Notes: generated by a model from the sequence alone, not told the origin. A stretch of DNA of 64,000 nt from Sipunculus nudus (GCA_026874595.1 CM049319.1:67299917-67363916), one strand, 5' to 3'. Counted from the stretch's first letter, positions 36,627 through 47,893 are shown. Numbers and translations: made by a program.

Positions 36627-38577
36627 TTCTTCAATATCAGGACATCAACTCCAAGTAAGTCATGCCCCAACAGTCACTGATTTACCACAGTCAATAATAC
36701 CAGGTAAGAGTTCTTGCACTGTAGATAGCTCAGTATTGTCTGGGGATACAGTAACTGTTAACGCCGTTAGCTTCACGGAATTGATAACTCCATCAGATCC
36801 AGACATGGTCCCATTAGTTGATTTGAGAGAGGAAACTCATAAACCGGTCAATGAATCTGATAGAGAATTCGATCAGGAAGATGTTGCACTCTCCATCACA
36901 GATCCCCCTTTTAAAGAATGTGAAATTGCTAGTACCGGTAACTCTGAGTCAGAAATCTTTATAAGGAAAAGTGAGGGCTTAAGCTTAATCGTGCCAATCC
37001 AAGTCAATGGCATAGCAACTGAAGCAGTTGTTGATAGTGCTGCCCAAGTCACCGTAATTAGTGAAGAACTGATCCATTCCTTACCAGGGGACATTCAAGT
37101 TACAGGTACCTCTTCACTTCGTGGGATTGGGGGACCGGAAGCCTGTATTCCTGCCCAAAAGGTTTCCGGATTGCAAGTCACATTGGGGTCTAAGACTTAT
37201 CCCTGTACTGCTTTTGTTGCCAAAGTGGCCGATCCTATCCTTCTTGGTTTGGATTTCCTCATTGATATCAAGTGCAGTGTGGATTTTGCAAATAGTAAAA
37301 TAACATTACCTGATGAGTGCATCTCTGCTTCCTTAAAAGAAAATGTCTCAAATAGCTCTGAATTAAACTTTGAGGTAGTGGCTACAAGATCCATTGTTTG
37401 CCCTCCTAACACAAAACTATTGATACCTGTTAGAGTAAATGGGTCTGATACTTTTCAATATGTCGTGGAACCAAAGAATGAGATAGATGGATTATTAATA
37501 GCCCGTACCATCATTAACCAGTCTGGATATTTGGATGTCCTGAATGACACAGATAGGTATATGTCCATTAAACATAACCAACCAGGGGGGTCAGCAGTAG
37601 AACTGATTGAGGTTATCACTCAGGAACCATCAAGCATCAGGTCTGCTTGTCTGGGTCCGGCAGAGGAGGGTACTGGGGCGGCTAGCAAGCTAACTCGAGT
37701 GCCTCCTTCTGCTTCAAGCCCTCTGAGCATTCCTGATCACTTGACTGACTTATTTGAAAGAGCAAACAGAAACCTACCAGATAAACATGTTACACCTCTT
37801 AGCAATTTTCTGATAGAATATCAGGATGTATTTGCTCAACATGATCTTGATCTTGGATGTCTATCCGAGATCAAACATAAGATAGACACTGGTGATGCTT
37901 TACCTGTTCGCCAACGCATGAGGAAAACTCCTCTAGGATTTGAGCAGGAAGAGGAGAAACATCTTAATAAGATGCTTGCCGCAGGTGTGATTAGACCATC
38001 GGAATCCGACTGGGCATCAGCACCAGTGTTAGTCCGGAAGCGTGACGGAGGGGTACGTTGGTGCATTGACTATCGTGCATTGAATGAAAAAACAGTAAAA
38101 GACAAGTACCCCTTACTGGATACTCTCTCAGGGACTAAGTATTTTAGCACACTAGATATGGCTTCAGGTTATTACCAAATCCAGCTCGATGAGGATTCCC
38201 CAAAGAAGACCGCCTTTGTTACCAAATACGGACTGTACGAACATACTCGTATGGGGTTCGGACTTTGCAACGCGCCCGCAACCTTCCAACGCGCAATGAA
38301 CCTAGTACTGCGTGGATTAACTTGGTCTGAAGTTTTAGTATATCTAGATGACATCATAGTTTTAGGAGCGACTTTTGAGGAACATTTGAGTAGCCTCAAG
38401 AAGGTACTTGAACGGATGAGAGGGTACCACCTGAAACTCAAGCCCCAAAAATGTGTATTATTGCAAAGGCAAGTTGAGTTTTTGGGTAGGACGGTAAGTC
38501 ATCAGGGTATATCTATTTCACCTGGGAAAGCAGATGCTATAAAGGAATGGCCAGTTCCATCCACTCGGAAGGAATAA
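36572..38577 (+). pseudogene. pol: Pol, first part: protease and reverse transcriptase
   Basis: The frame, -1 to gag, runs to an in-frame TAA at 38575-38577. There is no ATG need if made by frameshifting. An aspartic protease motif VVDSAAQ has the catalytic Asp at 37033-37035, with the flap/IIG-like LLGLDF at 37241-37258. RT blocks follow: SDWASAPVLVRKRDGG, RWCIDYRALN, STLDMASGYYQI, FGLCNAPATFQRAM, and catalytic YLDD at 38341-38352. The stop falls in the RT-connection segment just before YLGYMNYHRAH; the same frame continues after it. It is most simply a nonsense mutation in this copy. Confidence 0.9.
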
Positions 38578-41160
38578 GAGGCTTATCTGGGTTATATGAA
38601 CTATCATAGGGCTCACGTCCAGGGATATGCTGGGATAACTGCCTGCCTATATGAGCTGACTAAACCCAAGAGTGTGTTTGTATGGGATGAAGAGCATCAA
38701 GTAGCTTTTGAACATCTAAAGGATGTTTTGAGCTCCGCACCCTGTTTAGCATTTCCTAATCCGACAGGCACTTTCATATTAGATTGTGACGCGTCTGAGA
38801 AGGCCATTGGTGCAGATTTATCCCAGTTGCAGGGCGATGAGGAACGCACTATTGCTTACGCAAGTAATGTCCTACTTGCCCCTCATCGACGTTACTGTAC
38901 AACTAGAAAAGAATTGCTCGCAGTTGTGAAATTCTGCAGACAATTTCGTCATTATCTCCTTGGTAAGCCTTTCATTGTGCGAACCGATCATAATAGTCTA
39001 GCTTGGCTAATGAGGTTCAAACATATCGAGGGCCAGCGATCAAGGTGGATTGAGGAATTGTCACAATACAATTTCACAATAGTGCATAGAGCGGGATCGA
39101 AACATAGCAATGCTGATGGCCTATCACGAATTCCAGACACATTAACACAATGCAATTGCTATGAGGCAGGGCTAAAGCTTGAAGCCTTACCCTGTGGTGG
39201 TTGTAAGTACTGTAAAAGAGCTCATGAACAATGGTCAAGCTTCAGTGAAGACGTGGATGATGTGATTCCTTTAGCCCTGAATCGCCCTACTCAATTGGCT
39301 CAACCAGATCCTATGTATCTCCTGCGGCCGGCAGTGCTGTCTGCAGGGGCTTCATCTGATCTGGACTATGGGGATACAGAAATTCAGGAGCCTGATCATC
39401 TGAGTGCTCCAATTGGTCCTATGTATCTCCTGCGGCCGGCAGCGCTGTCTGCAGGACCTACGTCGGATCAGGAGCCTCGAGATGTTCTAAATGACCAAGC
39501 TATTAGTAGTCCTCCTACTGATAACGTTGCTGGCAGTTCTTGTTACTCCAGTAACTGGACAGATAGCTATTCACAGGAACACATTTGTAAGTTGCAACAT
39601 GAAGATCCTGATATAGGTCCCGTTCTTTTGTGGATGGAGGACGGGGGGCCGCCTCAGGGCGAGCTGTTCTGTAAAAGTCCTGCAACCAAATATCTATGGT
39701 TAAATAGGGATCACCTGGATATCATAAATGGTATTTTGTATTATACAAGGTTTATAGAAAAAGACTCAACCTTTCAGCACTGTTTAGTGGTCCCAGCAAC
39801 CCTCCGAGGCGAAGTGTTCGCTTTCTGTCATGACCTGAAATCGTCTGGGCATTTGGGAAGGGACATTACTATGCGTCGTTTGCAAAAAGCTTTCTTTTGG
39901 TACCAAATGGCAAAAGACGCTGATCTATACATTAAAACTTGTGACACCTGTAACAAAAACAAAAGGCCAGTCAAGAAGGCCAGGTCTGGTCTGGAAATAT
40001 ATCAAGCAGGTTTTCCCATGGAGAGAATTCATATTGACATTTTGGGTCCTTTCAACCAGAGTAGGGATCGGAACCGTTACATATTAATGGTTTATGACCA
40101 ATTTTCAAAATGGCTAGAGTGTTTCCAAATTCCAAATCAATCTGCGGAAATAGTGGCAGAAACTCTCGTAATGAAATTCTTTGCTATTTTTGGTTGTCCG
40201 TTTGAAATCCATTCTGACCAGGGACAAAACTTTGAGTCTAATTTATTTACGGCCCTGTGTAAAGTTTTAGGCATCTCCAAAACCAGAACAACCCCTTACC
40301 ACCCAGCATCAAACGGACAAGTAGAACGCCAGAACAGGACAATATTGCAAATGATCCGTTGTTACCTTGAGAATGACCTGCATACGTGGGATAGAGATCT
40401 ACCCCTCTTGACCATGGCCCTCCATTCAGCCGTTAACAGAAGTACAGGTTTCACACCTAATGAAATTATGCTGGGACGGGAAGTCTTACAACCTATAGAT
40501 ATGCTAATGAAACTCTTACCAAGGACACCTAAAACAGAATACACTGATACATGGGTCCAGGATTTAAGAAACCGCATGACCCAAATACATCATCAGGTTA
40601 GGAAACAGCTAAAGACCAGTCTAATCCATCAGAAGAGGGATTACGACCTCAGGAAGAAGGAATCACTGTCCGATCCAGGTGATCTTGTTTATCTGCGCAA
40701 TAGGGTCACCAAAAAAGGCCAATGTCCGAAATTACAGGCCATATGGAAGGGTCCATATCTTGTGATTACTTGCAGACATCCGATCTACAAAGTCAGGACA
40801 AAGAAACAGGATAAATTTATACATCATGACAACATGAAATTGTGCGAAGATCGAAACATACCATTATGGCTGCGTAGGGCCCGTAACAAGTTATGGTCAG
40901 AATTAAGCCCTGATGATGGTGAAGAGGTTTGGGCCGGCAGTCCTGAACCCACCCATCTTCAACCACCTACTATCTCCACTTCTGAATCTGACTCCCACAA
41001 TAAGCAGGATCACAGAGCCCCTGGTAATACTGGTCAGGCTGAAACGATCTGGGACTTTCCTGACAATGATGATGACCTGACTCTACATAGTCCTACGATA
41101 ACAACCTCTAAAGGTAGGAAGGTCCGTAGGCCGGCATATTTAAAAGATTATACTACATAA
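38578..41160 (+). pseudogene. pol: Pol, second part: RNase H and integrase
   Basis: This is in the same frame as the first part, separated only by the TAA. RNase H motifs are FILDCDASEKAIGADLSQ, RKELLAVV and RTDHNSLAWL. The integrase zinc module has the His pair around GHLGRD and CDTCNK (39940 on). The catalytic core Asp at 40036-40038, Asp at 40216-40218 and Glu at 40324-40326 keep the D,D(35)E spacing. The C-terminal module shows IWKGPYLVI (GPY/F). No chromodomain follows; the tail is acidic and low complexity. It contains a duplicated 'PMYLLRPA.LSAG' segment at 39311-39350 and 39419-39455. TAA at 41158-41160. Confidence 0.92.
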
Positions 41161-41219
41161 GCTTATATGCATGTGTTAGTTTAAGGGGTTCTTATGCACG
41201 AATGCACTATCGTAGTTAA

Positions 41220-41804
41220 GGTTTTACTATTGTCTCATTGTGGGGCCAGGGGTCCGTACTCATTATTTCAGATAGAGTTAGGGCAGAGTTGGATTCATTC
41301 TCCGAAGCTTTGTTTGTCCCGGATTATGAAGAGGAAAGTCAGGGTGGTGATGATGATGATATACCCTGTGAGAGTAAAGTGTCCTCGGAGGCGAAGGTAA
41401 GATTCTTACCTAATCCTGGAGAAGAGGAAATGATGCCAGAGGTACGATCTAGGGGGTCTCAACGAACAGCTCCTGCTGGAAGGCCCAGGTGGCGGCCGAA
41501 AGCTTGCAGTTTATGTGGACTGGATAAACTGAAACATCTGGGTCGCCACATCATTAAGACCCACCTTCCATGGTGGCTATACATTGAAACAGCATGTTGG
41601 GTCTGCCGAAAACAGGAAGCCTGTAACAACGCTACCTCCAAGTTCCATTCCCATGTAAGTCTAATGGGGAATCTAGGGCCCAACTGTAAGTCTGAGTGGC
41701 AGGAGTGGGTTAGGGGTCTGTTGCGTTGGCTAGCAGATTCTCTCGGTCTACAGACCCTGGAGGAATTGCCAAACTTTGTGGCCCGAGAAGACCTGTATAT
41801 ATAG
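41220..41804 (+). CDS. ORF3, N-terminal part: acidic region and Cys/His zinc-finger-like domain
   Basis: The frame is open from 41220. The first ATG is at 41430; alternatively an acceptor 'cattatttcag' (AG at 41270-41271) could feed a spliced RNA. It encodes an acidic stretch (EEESQGGDDDDIP), then a basic segment, then ACSLCGLDKLKHLGRHIIKTH (C-x2-C ... H-x4-H, finger-like). A second Cys pair CWVC with HSHVS follows. It ends at TAG 41802-41804. The frame continues directly into the TatD-like coding region, so this is probably the first half of one protein. Confidence 0.65.
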   Translation, partial: GFTIVSLWGQGSVLIISDRVRAELDSFSEALFVPDYEEESQGGDDDDIPCESKVSSEAKVRFLPNPGEEEMMPEVRSRGSQRTAPAGRPRWRPKACSLCGLDKLKHLGRHIIKTHLPWWLYIETACWVCRKQEACNNATSKFHSHVSLMGNLGPNCKSEWQEWVRGLLRWLADSLGLQTLEELPNFVAREDLYI

Positions 41805-42794
41805 GACCCGTCCCCCACCAAGTTTCCGTATCTCCTGAATGCTTATTTCTTGGAGTTATCCCGCCTACAACGATGGGACGTGCCAGAGGAAGAAATCCAG
41901 TTCAGACCACCTAATACCATTGTGGCCGTTTTGCATTGGGAGGTTCTCTCCCGGATACTTGAGCGTCTACCATCCGCCAAGAAAGCTGAGGTATGTTCCT
42001 TACAACAGAAAGCCGAAGTAATTGACTCCCATGCCCATTTAGACCGGTTGTTTAGGATACACCATATAAGTTCACTAGATCAGTACAAGGCCAAATCAAC
42101 CCAAGTCGAACTGCGCGGGGTCGTAGCCAATTTTGTTTATCCTGGAAGCTGGAATCTGTACCATCAGGTAAGCTCTAGCCCTTTGATCAAGTGTACTTTT
42201 GGTTTACACCCCAGGTCCATCAAATCAGCACGTGACATCCAAAAGAGAATAACTGAACTGGATGGTTTTATGTCAACACCACAGTGCGTTGGATTAGGCG
42301 AAATCGGTATGGAGCATACCAAAGTCAAGCCCTATCTCATTGGAATTCAACTCCAATTCCTAAGAGAAGCTTTCCGTCTCTTCAAAAAGCACACCAACGT
42401 GCGGGTCCTGATACTCCACTGCAGGGATGCAGGCACCGGTGAAGCCGCTAGGCAAACCCTACGCATGATCATAGAAGAGGGCATCACAGAGCGCAGAATC
42501 CACAGACACTGTCTTTCTGGAACCGTAGCAGAATTGGAGGAGTGGTCAAGGGTTCTTCCTAACTGTCATTTTGGCTTCACGGAAACCCTATTCCGTAGCA
42601 ACAATATCACACCGGCAGTCGCTCATGTGAACATGGACAGGATATTGTTAGAGTCAGACTGTCCTTATCTATCTGACTCTCCTTGGGACATCCTTCCCGT
42701 TGCCTACCGAGTGGCAACCATTCGTGACCTCTCGCTATCTAATGTGTTAGCTCATTGTAACCGGAATGCTTCAGCCCTATATGGACCATTTTAA
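41805..42794 (+). CDS. ORF3, C-terminal part: TatD-family metal-dependent nuclease
   Basis: Same frame as the zinc-finger part, after one TAG. From DSHAHLD (near 42022-42042) the order is FGLHPR, GLGEIGMEH, LILHCRDAG, HRHCLSGT and LLESDCPYL, the full set of TatD signatures. The metal-binding HxH, Glu, His, His and Asp are all present. TatD proteins are TIM-barrel DNases/hydrolases. About 255 residues from the first motif to the end is normal for the family. TAA at 42792-42794. The location between integrase and the 3' LTR makes it part of the retrotransposon, not a host gene. If translated separately there is no in-frame ATG right after the TAG, which argues for readthrough or a nonsense mutation. 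Confidence 0.85.
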   Translation, partial: DPSPTKFPYLLNAYFLELSRLQRWDVPEEEIQFRPPNTIVAVLHWEVLSRILERLPSAKKAEVCSLQQKAEVIDSHAHLDRLFRIHHISSLDQYKAKSTQVELRGVVANFVYPGSWNLYHQVSSSPLIKCTFGLHPRSIKSARDIQKRITELDGFMSTPQCVGLGEIGMEHTKVKPYLIGIQLQFLREAFRLFKKHTNVRVLILHCRDAGTGEAARQTLRMIIEEGITERRIHRHCLSGTVAELEEWSRVLPNCHFGFTETLFRSNNITPAVAHVNMDRILLESDCPYLSDSPWDILPVAYRVATIRDLSLSNVLAHCNRNASALYGPF

Positions 42795-43109
42795 TGTGTT
42801 ATTATGATGTATGTTCTTAACATTCCTGTATTGTGTTATGGTGATTTGTTCACTTTTGGCACGGTTGGCGGCCAGGCGTGCTTCCACTATGCCATTCTGG
42901 GGATAATTCTCTGTAACACTTCGGGGTTTGTTACGTTCATGTTTATATATGATTTCCTGTTTCTAGTTAGTTTAACTTTTTCACTTTTAATGTCATTTTC
43001 TTGAAGTGTTCTAGTGTCATACACTAGAAGGTATACACGATTTAAGCGTTCTGGTAAACAGTGATTTATCCCTAGGCTCCTATATTAATGTTAAGGTGAC
43101 CGAGTCAAG
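42795..43109 (+). other. 3' untranslated region of the retrotransposon
   Basis: T-rich non-coding sequence between ORF3 and the polypurine tract. No env-like frame. Confidence 0.6.
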
Positions 43110-43123
43110 AAAACGGGGAGGAA
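43110..43123 (+). promoter_or_regulatory. polypurine tract
   Basis: AAAACGGGGAGGAA, almost all purine, lies directly against the 3' LTR, the position of the plus-strand primer. Confidence 0.85.
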
Positions 43124-43349
43124 TGTGGACGTAGGTCTCGTGCATAAAGCCTCCACGAATCGCCAGGAGCACCTCCGGCTTTTGGTGTGCCATGTGCCTT
43201 GTGAATCTGAGGCGAGAAGTGACCCGAGACGTCAGACGGAACCAGAAACCCACCTCGAACGGACGACTACCTGCTGGAGACTGAAGTTACCCACTTCCAC
43301 GGCGGGACAAGTCGAACTCCGTACTGGTGTGTGTTGGTTCACTACTACA
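43124..43349 (+). repeat. 3' LTR (226 bp)
   Basis: Starts TGTGGACG, ends ACTACTACA, same length as the 5' copy, 6 substitutions, no indels by eye. The GTGAGT of the 5' LTR reads GTGTGT here. Confidence 0.95.
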
Positions 43350-43353
43350 AAAC
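43350..43353. other. target-site duplication AAAC, right copy
   Basis: Matches 33057-33060; a 4-bp duplication is usual for Ty3/gypsy integrases. Confidence 0.9.
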
Positions 43354-43670
43354 CACGAATCAGCCGTTGCTGCGACGTCAGCGTCCATTTGGCCAGTCAG
43401 AGCTAAAACCTCGTCACTTGCAACCGTAAAACAACGAACGCTGCCATCTTCTAAACGCAATTCAATGTCGGCGTTCCCATTCAGGCAATAGTAAATATGA
43501 TTCCACTCGCTACCTTTGACATCCCTTAAATGACTCAGCGTCTTGCCCTTTGGGATTTTTACATCATAAGTCACGTGACCTACAGAATCCTGCTCCGACA
43601 CCAGCTCAATGCCTTCAAGTTTAGTGTCCTTGCCAAAGGTCAAGGCCGGATTGTGAACTGACTCTTGTTT
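43350..43670 (-). pseudogene. ectoine synthase-like double-cupin gene, 5' part (N-terminal cupin half)
   Basis: The frame reads on the minus strand through FGKDTKLEGIELVSEQDS, VTYDVKIPKGKT, NHIYYCLNGNADIEL and SDEVLALTGQ to ATADSWF at the insertion site, then continues in the same frame at 33060 if one AAAC copy is removed. It parallels EctC (small-residue turn, YC.NG.A.IE, then a final hydrophobic strand), so it looks like a degenerate second EctC-type cupin. There is no ATG in this piece. The frame is open only to 43670, so an upstream exon or a frameshift near 43645-43680 must be invoked; 'atttcag' at 43687-43681 is a good acceptor but leaves a frame conflict. Confidence 0.75.
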
Positions 43671-43869
43671 TCATTGTAATCTGAAATGATCAAAAACCTG
43701 GACTGTTAGATTACATATATTAAATATGATGGTATATTAAACAAGATATTTTACTATACTTTACTTTACTATACTATACTAAACTATACTTTTCTTTTGT
43801 TTTATATCAAATTACATTAAACTATAAATGTTATATTATAAAATAATCAATGCATTTTAATTTCATTAC

Positions 43870-43977
43870 CTTTAGGTTTCGTGCACGCCTCGTGGCACTC
43901 TTCAGGTAAATGAGTTGTGTTGGTTTGTTACAGGTAAACTGAGCCTCGTGTTTGTCGTGTAGGACAAAGGAACACAT
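43870..43977 (-). CDS. possible first exon of the EctC-like gene
   Basis: On the minus strand an ATG with A at -3 opens MCSFVLHDKHEAQFTCNKPT and runs 36 codons to a good donor (AAAG|GTAATG, GT at 43869-43868) in phase 0. The same frame is open upstream to 44052 and is Cys-rich. The orientation and position just upstream of the EctC-like N-terminal piece make it a candidate 5' exon, but the join to 43670 relies on a weak acceptor. It may belong to another gene or be chance. Confidence 0.2.
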
Positions 43978-44117
43978 TTTGGTTCCTTGACAAATGCCAT
44001 ATCGTGTACAGGAAAAGTGCGGGTAGGTAAAATAATGCGTTGTTGTAATTTATGCACTCATGTCATCCACTGTTTTGTGTACACTGTCTTTGTATTTGAT
44101 CCTGGAACAAAACAAAA

Positions 44118-44234
<117 letters not shown>

Positions 44235-44321
44235 GAGATGTATACCTCGAATAAGGTCACATTGACGAATCCAACATCGGTCCTGCTGATTTTGCGATTG
44301 GTATATTCATCCCTTAACCTG

Positions 44322-44355
<34 letters not shown>

Positions 44356-44369
44356 AATGTAGTAGCGTG

Positions 44370-46469
44370 CACATTTATAAAACAACGCAGCTTCAGTCTC
44401 CTGTGTTTATGAAGTATGAACATTTTTCATGAAATATATCATGCAAAGCCGAAGTAAAAGACTGGCGGCAGGGCGTCGTTTGCATTCATATTGTTCTAAT
44501 TACATGTTGTTTAAACATGTGAGCTCAACGTCAAATCATATATCAAAATAATGGTTTGGCCTATACAATAGACTTGCCATATGTATACTGTGTTAGAATG
44601 AGATAGTTTTCAGACATACAAGCAAATCATAAATATACAAACAAAAATACTCACCGGGTGTTATTAAGCGACATATAAGTATGTATGCTACACTGTTTTA
44701 CTGTGCTGTTTTCAACACATTCGTATAAAGGATGAAAAAGTATTTTTCTTTAAATATTTAATTTATTTCACATTTGCTTTTTGATTTCATGATTAGAATT
44801 TTAGTCCACATACAAAATAAGTTATTTGCTATTTAAAACTTAAATCCTGTAAAATTGGAAGATTTCTAGATTTATAGCATCTGCTAGCGTGGTACCAAGG
44901 AACTTTTAACGGTGGGTCGTTTTGATTAAGTAATTTTAAGGGGAAATAATTGTTGGTTTGTCGTCATTAAAAGGACACACTGAACGGTTTTCAGTAAAAT
45001 TTTATTTTCAAGATGCCATACATATATATTCTGAAGTATTCAGATTTTAAACAGCTTTTCCATCATATTTCTGTATTATCATATTGTTGCAGGTTTTGTT
45101 TTTTTTTTTAATTAACTGAGAAATGTACACAATGGAATTTAATGACATTTTCTTCTGAAATACGATCTAAAGCATTCATATTTATCACATTTTCTATGGG
45201 ACATCTCTGCCGTTGAATATGATAAATTCCTCTAACAGAAATGTGAATGCAGACACTCTAATTAATTTAAGATTGTAATTATGCTTAAACCTATAATTTA
45301 ATCTGTTATTTGTAATCTAAAAAGTATTTTATCTTGTGAGCATATCCTAGACACCCGTTATTTCCCACTTTTAACCTTTCATTTGTGTATTTATACAAGA
45401 AGAACATTTATTTTTTGTGTGGGAGTAGATGGGGTTTCTCTTGCCGTGAATTCACGACTCAGTAAGCATTTATACTGGACTGGTAAGCCTAAATGAGTTG
45501 ATACAAGCCCTAAGTGGGAATGTATTGCAAGGCCATCCATCCTGCATTGACATCATGAACTCAAAAACCAACATGTGTCGTCCATCGTATTGTTTGTCGT
45601 CTCTGTGGTAACAAGTCATTTCCTTCGTCGCGACCATGTGAATTGCCTGCCGCTCAGTAACCCACGCGAGCCGTGCCTGAGTACATGCGGTCAAAAATTC
45701 AACAAACATGCATGCAGAGGGATTTACAATATGTTCAGTTAATACGGAATTTTCTCGCATAGTGTAGGCGGTTTTAAAAGATATACTAAAAAAGTTAACG
45801 ATTGGTAGGAAGTGTGTCAAGTGACTGGAAGGGCCATCTACAATATAAGATATAGAGGCACTCTTACGCTCTTATGCGTGTATTCCGAAATGTCACCAAA
45901 GTATCTCCTGATTAATTAAAAAAATGTGATCTTCTTAAAATGTTTATATTTGCCTACATTGTCTAACACTGATGCCAAGGACTTGTATAAGAATTGATTT
46001 TACCATGCTGAATTGAGTGTACAACTAAATACTTTCAGGAACAAGCACTTGGCTTGTAGAAGATTTAACCATTACCTACGATACAGAACATAGTAACTGT
46101 GTAACAGCATTGTGTTCTGGTATAAATTTGATTAAATATTATGGAAGCCTCTTAATTTTTAGTTTGCAGTTGTCAATAGCATGTTAATGACATGACCTTG
46201 TGACAAAAATGATTCATGACGATATTGAGTACCTTTTTCTAATTTTGATTTCCCCACATTTTGATGTCCATACCCAATCTCGATCGGGATTTAGGCTGGA
46301 CCATATCCCGATCTGGAACTGGTCTCCAACCTAAACAACAAAGAAGATGACTTCCTGACTAATCAGCTTTTCTACTTACCAACATCATGTTAATTTTATT
46401 CATCAAGTTTAGCTTACAGTCTAACCTCTTTCATTCGCCATTTATTTCAAATGAAATATATAAATAAAT

Positions 46470-46539
<70 letters not shown>

Positions 46540-46683
46540 TTTGAAATATATAAATACCAGAATTTTTCTCAGAATAGTGAGGGGATGATAACATTGACCA
46601 TCCCCCTCTTGCCAAAAACTGCATGGGGGAGGGGGACATTTACCCTCTTTCCTCCTATATTGACGCCCCTGAACATTTAGTGT

Positions 46684-46755
<72 letters not shown>

Positions 46756-47847
46756 CAAGCCCACTTTGTCTCATATCGGTTAATAGAAAATCCCGTTTAT
46801 TGTCACATAAATCTGAAATCCCAAACCATTTCCTATAAAAACAATGGTAAATCTGACCGTTTAATATCATGGAATATTGTCATAATCCCGTTTATTGTCA
46901 TGCTTTGAACCCTTGACAGTGATACCAGTTCGCAGTTAATATCACATCAAACGCCGACACGGCGATCAACGAGGCCAAGAGCCTAAAATCGGTCAGGCGT
47001 ATCAAACGATCGTATCTCCCACCTGTGTTCGGCAGGCAAATGCAGTATAGCTGCTACACGGCTGTTACGAAGCGAGCAGGTACTTGTAGCACTAATGCAG
47101 CAATGCTTGCGGGTCACTCCCCGTCACTTAGCTAATTAACATCTTAAGATACCACGGTAATCCAGATCATTGCGTTTCTTTAAAGATTAACAAGGGCGAT
47201 GTTTACGATCACATATCATACATAATTAACTTATGGCCTTTGAAAGGCCGCTGTTTACACCTCAGTGACATTTTGCCGAGATGATATGAAGCACAAGCAC
47301 GTTGCTTACGACTGGAAATCCCATTTAAGGGTCATTGAAAAGCTGGAGGTTTTGTGAGCACTGGAGGAGATAACCGGTCAAAAACCTCAATCGCGGTGAA
47401 ACTTCAGAAAGTTGACAATGGCATGACGATGTCCGCTCCCTGAACAGTCCTATCACACGAAGGTCATGGAAGTTTGAGTCATCAATAAGATATAAGGAAA
47501 ATAAGGCGCAATAGTCGAGGTAAGAATTATTTAGTAAAATAGTTTGTTATAAATAACCTTATAACCGTGCCGCATATTTTCAGATATTTTACTTCATGAC
47601 CATGACGCTACGTCTCTTTCTGTTGTCAAGTCGGATTTTTGCCAGTTATTGCGGCATACGGCACAAAACTTACAGGAAATAAATTGTCAGTTGTGCATGA
47701 AATTGATATGCCGTTGTGCAATAAAAATATCCATATACTTTTCTGTTTCCTGTTATTGACGATTTATTTAATATCATTTGAGCCATAACGCTTCTTCTAT
47801 GACTCAAAATGTATCGATGTTGAAGCCCGGATAATGTCACATCCCGG

Positions 47848-47893
<46 letters not shown>

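Larger units (their letters stand above)
33061..43349 (+). mobile_element. Ty3/gypsy-type LTR retrotransposon with an added TatD-family ORF
   Basis: Complete structure of 10,289 bp: AAAC target duplication, 226-bp LTR beginning TG and ending CA, primer-binding site, long leader, gag, pol in the -1 frame, a third coding region, polypurine tract, 226-bp LTR, AAAC. Pol order is protease, RT, RNase H, integrase, which places it in the Ty3/gypsy group. No chromodomain or envelope is visible. The element sits in the same DNA as, and opposite in direction to, the EctC-like gene it interrupts. Two in-frame stops (38575-38577 and 41802-41804) suggest this copy cannot make full proteins without recoding. 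Confidence 0.95.

Noticed and set aside
41850-42794. TatD-like frame as a host gene next to the retrotransposon
   Set aside because: It lies inside the LTR boundaries, between integrase and the polypurine tract, on the element's coding strand.
45470-45820. 116-codon minus-strand frame
   Set aside because: No recognisable domain, upstream acceptor or conserved motif; may be chance.
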